Assembly: GCA_963674835.2 (NCBI GenBank)
Contig: CAXXKC010000003.1
Coordinates: forward strand, 2,480,001 to 2,544,000
Reading direction: 5' to 3'
DNA length: 64,000 nt
From: G963674835 sp963674835
Lineage (GTDB): Bacteria > Planctomycetota > Planctomycetia > Pirellulales > Thermoguttaceae
Part shown: piece by piece, positions 27,501 through 34,494 of the stretch
How the letters are laid out: every line of letters begins with the position of its first letter
Position numbering within the stretch: the first letter of the stretch is position 1
Position numbers and translations under genes: made by a program
The notes under the pieces: generated by a model
What the model was told of the DNA's origin: nothing
What the model saw: the letters and a program-made list of their open reading frames with translations, nothing else
Database searches by the model: none

Positions 27501-28327
27501 AGGATGACGATGAGGCGCAGGCCAAGGCGGCGAAGAAGGTGTTGTCGGCAGCCAAATCGGAGTTGAAGAAGTTTACCGGCCAGCAGACCACGCGGCTGTA
27601 CGAGGCCATGTGCACCGAACGCACGTGGACCGCCGAGGACTGGCGAACCTACGTGCTAGGTCATCCACTGGCGAGATTCCTGTGTCAGCGCCTGGTTTGG
27701 GCGGAGTATGGCGGCGATCGGGTGACGCAGACTTTTCGGCCGCTGGACGATAGGACGTTGACCGACGCCGAGGACGGCGAAGTGCAGCTTGCGCCGGACG
27801 CCCAAATCCGCATCGCGCACGCCTGCAGGGTTTCGGCAGAGACGGCGGCCGCGTGGGCCCGGCACCTGGCCGATTACGACGTGGCGCCGCTGTTCACGCA
27901 GTTTGGGCGCGAGCCCTACGTGCTGCCGGAAGAGAAGCAAACCGTTACGTCGCTAGGCGATTTTGAAGGTCACATGGTCGAAGCGTTCAAACTCCGCAGT
28001 GCGGCCACAAAGCTCGGCTATACGCGCGGCCAGACCCAGGACGGCGGCTGGTTTTTCGACTACGTCAAGGTCTTCCCAGGTTTGGGTTTGGAAGCCTGCC
28101 TTGGGTTCAGTGGCAACGGGCTTCCTGAGGAAAATCGCACGGTCGCCTTGATGGAGCTTGCATTTCAGAGAAGATCGCCACAGAAGGGGGCTTTGTTGCC
28201 GCACGCCGCCAGACTGCCGCTCGGTCAGGTTCCAGACGTGCTGTTGACGGAATGCTACAACGACGTGCGCAGCATTGCCGCGACCGGATCGGGCTTCGAC
28301 CCGAACTGGAAGGAACTCGTGCAATGA
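24590..28327 (+). CDS. DUF4132 protein with HEAT-like repeats (YehI/MolR-like)
   Basis: A 1245-aa cytosolic protein. The ATG at 24590 is preceded by GAGAGGA at good spacing. Residues about 225-350 carry short HEAT-like repeats (for example AIRLLGRLGGVEARPLLESL). The C-terminal third carries the DUF4132 signature, seen as WTLDELADRTLPTAGFDEDG near residue 913, and later WRTYVLGHPLARFLCQRLVW. In E. coli the related yehI lies beside the yehL, yehM, yehP and yehQ genes, so its presence 136 bp downstream of the SWIM gene supports a conserved five-gene association. The molecular function is not established for the family. A scaffold for the ATPase assembly is plausible, because HEAT repeats mediate protein contacts. 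Confidence 0.85.
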   Translation: MCPSEVFRNVVGLSPERVAFLQEHVGKLQGLGSDLPGRVLRYVLDGDDDACLADLARRPDAAEALSIWPPEDMERMRQVAAQYGQPIQLSTDLIIGRSPWTTLFDPIEAIDCHFYLRLGKMFEAAVAKLTVAWACRQYSTLIPPWMELLVFMGARDRTRLWGSGTWTTITGPLIVEMLRADGQSAEAFITTPFQIVQGKQSPMAALGKWMQMALRRSLLSLPEMGKVFAAHREVIVGFLRDGTSQSRLIAVENLLQTHTPAEPFLVELVACATDPSKRLREAAGAVLESASQATRPLLEQSCRDPKRTTREHAIRLLGRLGGVEARPLLESLRDSEPSEVVREAIVEALNESASRPSQPAQAPLEPPPSEPIALDAPLTPALRGCVERVVRKYDDDAQKFDLDTVFQFLAQGGSAQNYLKNTLMAHMLWGEVKDDCNAFLEHPDCRLIHAVRFLAMVGEIDRVHGTYQGILWHAAAHLEIFRRSHSPRITLRQVAEAIRSLDLPDDMLVVATFHVYYSMFDWEPEAVWPFFVGKMDRLEQAFLPGASDWQGRWERRHEFEGALRVLTKFPQVPPTLVSKIWDLAIGSNKADRLRAQPIAAKLPDLHERLLQALASRNAQMRAVTAEWMGRLGDRRFVAPLHVAAKREKQDATLEEMFTALERLGESIESYLNREKLRADAEKGLKKGVPTALEWFPWEGLPKVHWQDTGEEVPDQVVTWWLVQNYKLKSPEAGPLLRRYCAMLQPDERAELGRFVLSTWLDQDLKPKHSDVEARALAKQQALQTWQGYQQGLQWCQQHGQPPHPALQVTLQQIEEAAFEQLKRQRGSAVSEKGLLALAGACCDDAAVAPVQRYLTEWYGYRVGQCRALVAMLASVDRPAAIQYLLSITNRFRTKSIREEAERQVQILAERKGWTLDELADRTLPTAGFDEDGKLELDYGSRQFVVRVTSRLEAVLSDTEGKTLKSLPQPRKDDDEAQAKAAKKVLSAAKSELKKFTGQQTTRLYEAMCTERTWTAEDWRTYVLGHPLARFLCQRLVWAEYGGDRVTQTFRPLDDRTLTDAEDGEVQLAPDAQIRIAHACRVSAETAAAWARHLADYDVAPLFTQFGREPYVLPEEKQTVTSLGDFEGHMVEAFKLRSAATKLGYTRGQTQDGGWFFDYVKVFPGLGLEACLGFSGNGLPEENRTVALMELAFQRRSPQKGALLPHAARLPLGQVPDVLLTECYNDVRSIAATGSGFDPNWKELVQ

Positions 28328-28597
28328 GAGGCTGTCGGGAACGGGCACTGTCTCGTTCCATACGGCCGAGAGTGTCACGGCACGACGCAACCTCACTCGC
28401 TTTCGCGCTCCTCGACACCGGCGATTTTGGCCAAGTCGCCGAGCGTTTCTGAGAAGACGATCGGCGGCACCTAGCCGAAGGCCATGAGGCGTTCGTCCTG
28501 ATCGTTGCCCGGCTCGTCGTGCTGTTGGCGATCGACAGCGGTCGAGCCGGTGGTAGTCGGTCGAGTAAGGCCTGGCGGAATCTGCTGCCGTTGCGAT

Positions 28598-29899
28598 TCA
28601 GTCTTGAGGCGGCTCGTTATCGGAGATGATCGCTTGAGGGCCGATTTGATTAACGATCCGGACGCCCTTGTTGCCGTTGTTGCCCGTGACGATGGCGTGA
28701 ACGAGTCCCTTGGCGAGCAGGATCGACGGCTCGGGGGACGCGAAACTGCATCCTTGCACCTGGAGCTTACCGCCGTCGGCCTCGACGAGCGACTTGCCAG
28801 GGTTGTCGCGGCGGCCGCTGCTGAAATAGCAGTTGGAGAGGGACACGTAACTCTTGCTGTGCGAGACGACATTCTGCACAGCGGGCCCCCAGAAGTTGCA
28901 GTTCTGCAGGCGGACCGAGCCGGTACACGTGGGGTTGATGAGGATTTCGATGGGGTTCTCGCCGTTGAACGCGACGAACTGGCCGTTGGTAATCAGAAGC
29001 CCCATCGGCTGAATGGCATCGACCACAATGCACCGGTTGGCCGCATCGGCCCCGACGCCGCAGAGCTGACCGTTCATCATGCCGTTGGTCGTGGAGATGA
29101 AGTGGTAGCCGATATTGACCGGAAAGATGAACGTGTTGGTCACGTACTCCCAGTCGGTTCGGGCGAAGATGAAGCCTTCGCAGTTCTTCCACATGTATTC
29201 GAACACTTTGCCCCAGTCGCCGCCCACTTTAGGCGAAGACCACCAGTGACAGTGCCACTGAATGTTCTCGATTCGCCCGATGTCGCTGCACGCATCGACG
29301 AAGATACCCCGCCGCAAGACGCAGCCCGCGACGCTCCGAATTCGGTGGCGGACATTGGACTCGGGTCCGATCCGGATGCCGTTGTAGCTGTTGATCAGGG
29401 TAACGTTTGCGACCGTGTTGTCGCCGCCCTGCAGGTGGAACGTCCAGGAATAAGGATGGATATCGCCGGGCTTCTGATCGGGATAGAAGACGGTCAGTCC
29501 CTGCACGGTTGAGGAGTCGCCCATCTCGAACAGGGCCGGGGCATCCTCGCGGTCTCGGCCGCCGGTCGCCAGGATGACGGTGCCGACGAGCGGCTCGATA
29601 TAGACGGGCGCTTGCTGGCAGCCCACCAGAGCGACGCCGACGGGAATCGTGAGGCTGCCGGCCACAAGGTAGTTGCCCGCGGGGAGTCGAACGACGCCAC
29701 CTTGCTTGCCGGCCGCATCGAGCGCCTTCTGGATCGCCGCGGTGTCGTCGGTTTTGCCGTCGGCGCGGATGCCCAGGGCGCTGATGTCGGAGGGGTCTCG
29801 CGCGGTGGCGGCGGATTGGGCCAGCGCGCCGGGCGCGATGCCAAGGAGCCAGAGTGCTACGGCAAGGAGAACTGTCCGAGCGTGCGGATTCATGGGCAT
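28598..29899 (-). CDS. Exported right-handed beta-helix protein (pectate-lyase-3/GH28-like)
   Basis: A 433-aa exported protein. ATG 29899 is chosen because GGAGGA lies five bases upstream; a signal peptide (ARTVLLAVALWLLGIAPGAL) follows. The mature N-terminus has the hallmark of the pectate_lyase_3 family: IRADGKTDDTAAIQKALDAA, then GGVVRLPAGNYLVAGSLTIP. The rest shows the irregular Asn/Val-rich rungs of a right-handed beta helix (QGLTVFYP, VANVTLINSYNG, VRLQNCNFWG). Such proteins act on polysaccharides outside the cytoplasm as lyases or hydrolases; no catalytic set can be assigned by eye. It is followed upstream (same strand) by a Gfo/Idh/MocA oxidoreductase gene, so both may act on a sugar. 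Confidence 0.83.
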   Translation of the reverse strand: MPMNPHARTVLLAVALWLLGIAPGALAQSAATARDPSDISALGIRADGKTDDTAAIQKALDAAGKQGGVVRLPAGNYLVAGSLTIPVGVALVGCQQAPVYIEPLVGTVILATGGRDREDAPALFEMGDSSTVQGLTVFYPDQKPGDIHPYSWTFHLQGGDNTVANVTLINSYNGIRIGPESNVRHRIRSVAGCVLRRGIFVDACSDIGRIENIQWHCHWWSSPKVGGDWGKVFEYMWKNCEGFIFARTDWEYVTNTFIFPVNIGYHFISTTNGMMNGQLCGVGADAANRCIVVDAIQPMGLLITNGQFVAFNGENPIEILINPTCTGSVRLQNCNFWGPAVQNVVSHSKSYVSLSNCYFSSGRRDNPGKSLVEADGGKLQVQGCSFASPEPSILLAKGLVHAIVTGNNGNKGVRIVNQIGPQAIISDNEPPQD

Positions 29900-30066
29900 T
29901 GGTTCCTCCAGCGTTAGGGCGATTTGCAGGTGGCTGTCGGCGCCGTCGAGCTGACATGCGCCGGCGGAAAAGCAATGTGGCACAGCCGAGAAGGGCTGTG
30001 CCACGAAGAAGGTTTGGCCGAGGAGTCGCGACGCACCTAGGAGACGTTGGCCGCCCTCACCCTCGG

Positions 30067-30092
30067 CCCCTCTCCCGCATGCGGGAGAGGGG
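30067..30092. repeat. Perfect 26-bp inverted repeat (REP-like / possible terminator)
   Basis: Each arm is CCCCTCTCCCGCA (30067-30079) followed directly by its reverse complement at 30080-30092, giving a perfect GC-rich palindrome. It lies in the gap between two minus-strand genes, about 50 bp downstream of the oxidoreductase stop. It could form a strong stem and act as a terminator, although no T-run follows. The sequence type (CCCTCTCCCGCA with GCGGGAGAGGG, in a Pro/Ser-coding-like context) resembles intergenic REP-type repeats that are common in many GC-rich bacteria. Confidence 0.75.
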
Positions 30093-30139
30093 AGGTGGGT
30101 TCCGTCGCGCTCGCTGCGGAAAGCGAGTGGCTGGACAAC

Positions 30140-31531
30140 TCAATACTCGCGGTCGGTGACCAGGCCGGGCTGCGGAATCGGGTACTTGCCGTCGGGGCCG
30201 GCGGGCAGCGGCGACGGCGAATCCATCGTCAGCTTGTCGACGCCCGGTGCGTACTCCTGCTCGGAGTTGAGCATGGCCTCCAGGGTGATTTCCCTGGCGG
30301 TGTGGGCGGCCTTTCGACCTAACGAACTGACGAGGCTGGCCATGGCACCGCGCTCGACCTCGTTGTAGGGCTTGTCGGCACGGATGGCATCGACCAGGTC
30401 GTTCCATTCATTCTGATAGGGGTTGTGCTGATCGCCAGGAACCTCGGACTGCCAGATCATATTGGCGCGGTCGGTGTTCTGACCCTTGTACGTGCTCGAG
30501 GGCGCGCCGCAATCACCGGCCTTCGAGGCGATGGCGATTCCTTTGCTGCCGTGCAGGTAGCTGGAGTAAATGGACTCGGCACCCGGCATGCAGCGACCGT
30601 CCAAGAAGAGCTTGCTGCCGTCGGCGAAGGTGTACTCCACGGCGTAGTTATCGAAATTCTGGTCGATGCACGGATTGCCCTGGGGGCTTAGGCGGTAATG
30701 ACGACCGCCGACCGCTTGGGCCTTGACCGGCCAAGCGTCCTTCATCCAACAGCAATGATCGATGACGTGGATGTAGAAGTCGTTGTAGCAGCCGCCGCTG
30801 GCCCAAATGAAGCTGTGGAACCGCTGGATCTGCCAGAGCAGTTCACTGGGATCGCCGGGCCACTTCTCGGAGAAGGCGGAACCGACAGGACCAGTCATAC
30901 GATAGGCGCGCATGGTGATGATGTCGCCGATCTCGCCGTCCTGGACTCGCTTGTGAAGCTGTTCGAGCGCGCGGCTATGACGGGACATCAGGCCAACGCC
31001 GACTTTGAGGTTCTTGGCCGATGCATCGCCGGCGAGCTTGATCAGGCGGCGGGTCGTCGGGCCGTCGGCGGTGAGCGGCTTTTCCATGAAGACGTTCAGT
31101 CCCTTGCCGATGGCATACCCGAAATGTACCCAGCGGAACGCCAAGGGCGTGGCGAAGATGGCGATGTCGCCCGGCTTCAAACAGTCCATGGTCTTCTGGT
31201 ATGCGTCGAAACCGATGAACTGGCGATCCTTGGGCACGTCGACCTGATCGCCAAAGCGCTTCTTCAGGCTGTTGTAACTGTTCTGCACGCGTCCTTCAAA
31301 GACGTCGGCCAAGGCGACGAGCTTGAGGGGGCCCTGCTTGACGGACATGGCGTCGGCCGCCGCACCGGTGCCGCGTCCACCGCAGCCGATCAATGCGAGC
31401 TGGATGGTATTGTTTTCGGCGGCATGAACGCGCGGGACGGCCATGGCTGCAATCGTCGAGGCCGCGGCTACTCGGCCGGCGGTATTGAGAAACTCACGGC
31501 GGGTTGTACCTGGGTTGTTCACTTTGCTCAC
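30140..31531 (-). CDS. Tat-exported Gfo/Idh/MocA family oxidoreductase
   Basis: A 463-aa protein. The GTG at 31531 is chosen because GGAGG lies six bases upstream on the minus strand; the ATG 36 bases further up lacks such a site. The twin-arginine signal is GTTRREFLNTAGRVAAAST, ending VHAAENN. The mature part begins TIQLALIGCGGRGTGAAADA (NAD-binding Gly motif), then LKPGDIAIFATPLAFRWVHF and NVFMEKPLTADG (family Lys), and ends with the usual PLPAGPDGKYPIPQPG tail. It is close in sequence to the divergent plus-strand copy at 32007. The substrate is probably a sugar or cyclitol and is otherwise unknown. It may be co-transcribed with the beta-helix gene downstream if the palindrome between them does not terminate. 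Confidence 0.9.
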   Translation of the reverse strand: MSKVNNPGTTRREFLNTAGRVAAASTIAAMAVPRVHAAENNTIQLALIGCGGRGTGAAADAMSVKQGPLKLVALADVFEGRVQNSYNSLKKRFGDQVDVPKDRQFIGFDAYQKTMDCLKPGDIAIFATPLAFRWVHFGYAIGKGLNVFMEKPLTADGPTTRRLIKLAGDASAKNLKVGVGLMSRHSRALEQLHKRVQDGEIGDIITMRAYRMTGPVGSAFSEKWPGDPSELLWQIQRFHSFIWASGGCYNDFYIHVIDHCCWMKDAWPVKAQAVGGRHYRLSPQGNPCIDQNFDNYAVEYTFADGSKLFLDGRCMPGAESIYSSYLHGSKGIAIASKAGDCGAPSSTYKGQNTDRANMIWQSEVPGDQHNPYQNEWNDLVDAIRADKPYNEVERGAMASLVSSLGRKAAHTAREITLEAMLNSEQEYAPGVDKLTMDSPSPLPAGPDGKYPIPQPGLVTDREY

Positions 31532-32006
31532 AGCGGGCCTCCTGAGGCGGTAGGTATTGACTCGCAAACGTAAGAGTCAGATAGGTTTGTAGGCGTACAC
31601 GGGATCGCCTCGCCATGCGATGGCACGAGGCTCTCCCTGAGTTGAACTGAGTCTCGGCTGGTCTACACGGCGAGTGGCTCTCGTCAGGCGCCGGCCGATC
31701 CGGGATCGGCAGAGGCAGGGAAACCGCCCTGGAGATTCAAACATCGGCCTGTCAGACGAAGACTCAGGAACACCCCCCATTTTCACCGCGATTGCCAGGG
31801 CGTGTCAACGGTCTGCCCTTTTTTCGCCGGGGCCGTGGGGCTCCGGCGGAATCTCCACGGCGGCCAGAGAGGGCAATGTTGTCACAAACCTTGACATGCG
31901 GTGACCCGGGACCCGACAATGGGGGCGATTGAGGGCCTGCACTGAACCTCCTACCTTTGGCACGGCAGGTCGGCTGTGCCTAACCTTCTGCATAGTCGAG
32001 GGTGTC
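31532..32006. promoter_or_regulatory. Intergenic region between two divergent oxidoreductase genes
   Basis: About 475 bp separating two divergently transcribed, related Gfo/Idh/MocA genes. It must hold promoters in both directions, but no consensus -35/-10 pair or clear operator was recognised. Short frames across it are Arg/Ser/Pro rich and look non-coding. SD sites at both edges (GGAGG on the minus strand, GAGG on the plus strand) are used to place the flanking starts. Confidence 0.4.
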
Positions 32007-33377
32007 ATGAAACAGCAGATGCAATCGTTCCCCACGGAATCCGGGAAGTCTTCGCGACGCGAGTTCTTGAAATGGAGTGGCACGTTGGCGGCCACCTCGA
32101 CCCTGGCGGGAATGGCCGTGCCGCGCGTCCACGCCGCGGAAGACAATACGATCCGTCTGGCGTTGATCGGCTGCGGCGGCCGGGGCAGCGGTGCCGTGGG
32201 CAACGCATTGTCGGTTCCCGATCCGGCCGTGAAACTGTATGTTATGGCCGACCTGTTCGACCGACGTTTGAAGGCATCGCACAAGGTTCTCAGTCAGCAG
32301 TTCGGCAAACGGATCGACGTCCCGGCCGACCGCCAGTTCCTCGGATTCGACGCATACAAGAAGGCGATCGACTGTTTGAAGCCGGGCGACGTCGCCATGT
32401 TGACCGGCTATTCGGGTTTCCGACCGGCCCAACTGGAGTACGCGGTCCAGAAGGGGATCAACGTATTCATGGAGAAGTCGTTTGCGCCGGATCCGCCCGG
32501 ATGCCGCCGGGTGATTCAGGCCGGCGAAGAGGCCGCCAAGAAGAATGTGAAGATCGCCGCGGGGCTGATGTGCCGCCATTCGAGCGCGCGACAGGCGTTG
32601 ATCGGGAAGATCCGCGAGGGGACTCTGGGCGACGTGGAACTGATTCGCGCGTACCGCATGGAGCCGGTGGGGCCGATGGGTCAGAAACCGGCGGACGAGA
32701 AGGAACTGCACTGGCAGATCCGCAACTTCATCCGCTTCTTCTGGGTCTCCGGCGGGTTGTTCGCCGAGATGACGATTCACCAGATCGACGAAGTCTGCTG
32801 GCTCAAGGGCGAGTTGCCCGTGGCTGCCCACGGTGTCGGCGGCCGCTCGGTGGCCGACACGGATCCGGCCCAGAACCTCGACAGCTATGCCATCGAGTAC
32901 ACGTTTGCCGACGGCACCAAGGCGACCGTGGTGGCTCGCTATCTCATGAATTGCCACAACGAGTTTGCCACGTACGTACACGGGACGAAGTGCGCGGCGC
33001 AGTTTTCCGGATCGATCCATGCCCCGACGGTCCAACTCCACAAGGACCAACGGATCAACAAGGACAACATCACGTGGGAGCCATCGCCCGAGGCGTGCAG
33101 CCCATGGCAGGCAGAGTGGAACGATTTGATCGACTCGATCCGCAAGGACAAGCCGCACAATGAGGCCAAGCGGGCAGCCGAATCGAACCTCGTGGACCTC
33201 ATGGGGCGCGCAGCGGTTCACTCGGGCCAGATCTTCACCTGGGACCAGATCTGGGCATCGAAGTTCCAGTGGTGCCCGGGAATCGACCAGATGACGGATG
33301 ACACGCCACCGCCGGTGAAAATGGACGCTAACGGCCGCTATCCCTCGCCGACTCCGGGCGCGTGGACCGAGGTCTAA
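32007..33377 (+). CDS. Tat-exported Gfo/Idh/MocA family oxidoreductase
   Basis: A 456-aa protein from ATG 32007 (GAGG five bases upstream); a 26-codon upstream extension has no SD. The twin-arginine signal SSRREFLKWSGTLAATSTLA ends VHAAEDN. The Rossmann motif IRLALIGCGGRGSGAVGNAL follows, then KPGDVAMLTGYSGFRPAQ and NVFMEKSFAPDPPGC. Here the family EKP motif reads EKS, so the Pro after the catalytic-region Lys is replaced. It is clearly paralogous to the minus-strand copy across the intergenic region, including an almost identical signal-peptide end. It is probably exported folded with its nicotinamide cofactor and acts on a carbohydrate in the periplasm; the substrate is unknown. Confidence 0.9.
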   Translation: MKQQMQSFPTESGKSSRREFLKWSGTLAATSTLAGMAVPRVHAAEDNTIRLALIGCGGRGSGAVGNALSVPDPAVKLYVMADLFDRRLKASHKVLSQQFGKRIDVPADRQFLGFDAYKKAIDCLKPGDVAMLTGYSGFRPAQLEYAVQKGINVFMEKSFAPDPPGCRRVIQAGEEAAKKNVKIAAGLMCRHSSARQALIGKIREGTLGDVELIRAYRMEPVGPMGQKPADEKELHWQIRNFIRFFWVSGGLFAEMTIHQIDEVCWLKGELPVAAHGVGGRSVADTDPAQNLDSYAIEYTFADGTKATVVARYLMNCHNEFATYVHGTKCAAQFSGSIHAPTVQLHKDQRINKDNITWEPSPEACSPWQAEWNDLIDSIRKDKPHNEAKRAAESNLVDLMGRAAVHSGQIFTWDQIWASKFQWCPGIDQMTDDTPPPVKMDANGRYPSPTPGAWTEV

Positions 33378-33401
33378 CGCTTCGGCGGTGGGAAGCGCGG
33401 T

Positions 33402-33962
33402 TTATAGAAACGACCGAGAAGTATCCAGCAGCTTGCAGAGAATGCCGGCGATATTCCAGGCATCGTCGTGGCCGCGATGGTGCCGTCCATCCAACTTCCA
33501 GCCCAGGTACTTGTAGGCCGTTTCCAGTCCCAGCTCGCGCGGTTGGCCGGTAACGACGGCGAAGAGCGTCTTGATATTCAGATGGCTCGGGCCGAAGGGA
33601 TAGGACGTACCGAACAGACGGCACATGCGCTCGAACTGTTTACGATCGTAGTCGCCCCAGCTCGTCCAGAGCCGGTCGCGGGAATCGTACTCGTCCATGA
33701 GAATGCGGACGGCGTCGGCGAGCGTACCAGCTCCGATGAACATCTCGGGTACGAGGCCGGTCAACTGGGAGCAGAATCGCCCAATGTCGGATCGCTCGGG
33801 TCGTACGAGGATGCTTCGCTTCTCCAATCGCTGCGCGCTGGCGACGTCGACCGGGCACAATCCAATTTCGATAATCTCGCTTGTTTCACCCGCCGGCGGC
33901 CCGCCTTCCCAGCACGTCGACTCCACGTCGATCACGAGGACTTGATCCAAACGTTTGGCCAT
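33402..33962 (-). CDS. 3'-5' exonuclease, DEDDh superfamily (KapD/ERI-1-like)
   Basis: A 186-aa cytosolic exonuclease domain protein. Exo I is VLVIDVESTCWEGG (Asp and Glu near residues 12 and 14), Exo II is LWTSWGDYDRKQFERM (Asp near 105), and Exo III is HHRGHDDAWNIAGIL with the His and Asp of the DEDDh type. The short form, with ST-C-W after the first acidic pair, resembles the KapD/ERI-1 branch, whose members trim RNA or single-stranded ends using two metal ions. It stands alone, convergent with the oxidoreductase gene (24 bp between stops) and followed on its upstream side by 530 bp without genes. The physiological substrate is not inferable from context. Confidence 0.88.
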   Translation of the reverse strand: MAKRLDQVLVIDVESTCWEGGPPAGETSEIIEIGLCPVDVASAQRLEKRSILVRPERSDIGRFCSQLTGLVPEMFIGAGTLADAVRILMDEYDSRDRLWTSWGDYDRKQFERMCRLFGTSYPFGPSHLNIKTLFAVVTGQPRELGLETAYKYLGWKLDGRHHRGHDDAWNIAGILCKLLDTSRSFL

Positions 33963-34494
33963 GCATCGCTCCGGCGAGAAATTCCCGTATACGGTCGTCG
34001 CGAATCATAGACCGCCTTTGCGGCACTGTCTAGCCAACCGAACGGCCCCAACGTGCCAGCGACAGCCGTTCGGAGCATCGCCAACCGGGTGACGGAGGGC
34101 CCCGAGAGGCCGGCGAAGGGCCGACACGACACTATCGGATCTCGGCAGGCTACGGGCTCGGCGAGTTGGCTAAGCTGGCCGGATTCCGCGTGGGAGGAGG
34201 TGGCGTCCGCTGTGTGGCCCACGTTGGCAAGTGCATGTGTTACTGAAAGGGGCTGGGTCGAGGGGCGTGCGAAGGGCGAATTCGCGTCGGCGATCCCCGT
34301 GGACGGGGGACACTCATTGCGTGTGCGCAACCGGCAGAGAAACGAAATTGGGCATTGCTATCCCCCCAGTCGGCGTCGGTGTCGGAATTCCCGGAGTTTC
34401 TTGCGGAAAGGACTTGCTTTACCTAACCGGCACCCCAAGTTAGCATGGATATAAAGCATTCCCGCCAGACTCCCACCCTCCTGGAGTATATGCC
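33963..34494. other. Gene-free region before the giant repeat-protein gene
   Basis: About 530 bp between the exonuclease start and the 3832-aa gene. Open frames on both strands (for example 34053-34454) are Arg/Pro/Ser rich, lack ribosome sites and are judged non-coding. A TATAAA at 34450-34455 could be a -10 element for the giant gene, but no -35 hexamer stands at the right distance. No RNA gene was recognised. Confidence 0.45.

Noticed and set aside
34053..34454. 133-codon plus-strand frame before the giant gene
   Set aside because: No ribosome site; composition looks non-coding, and an opposite-strand frame overlaps it equally well.
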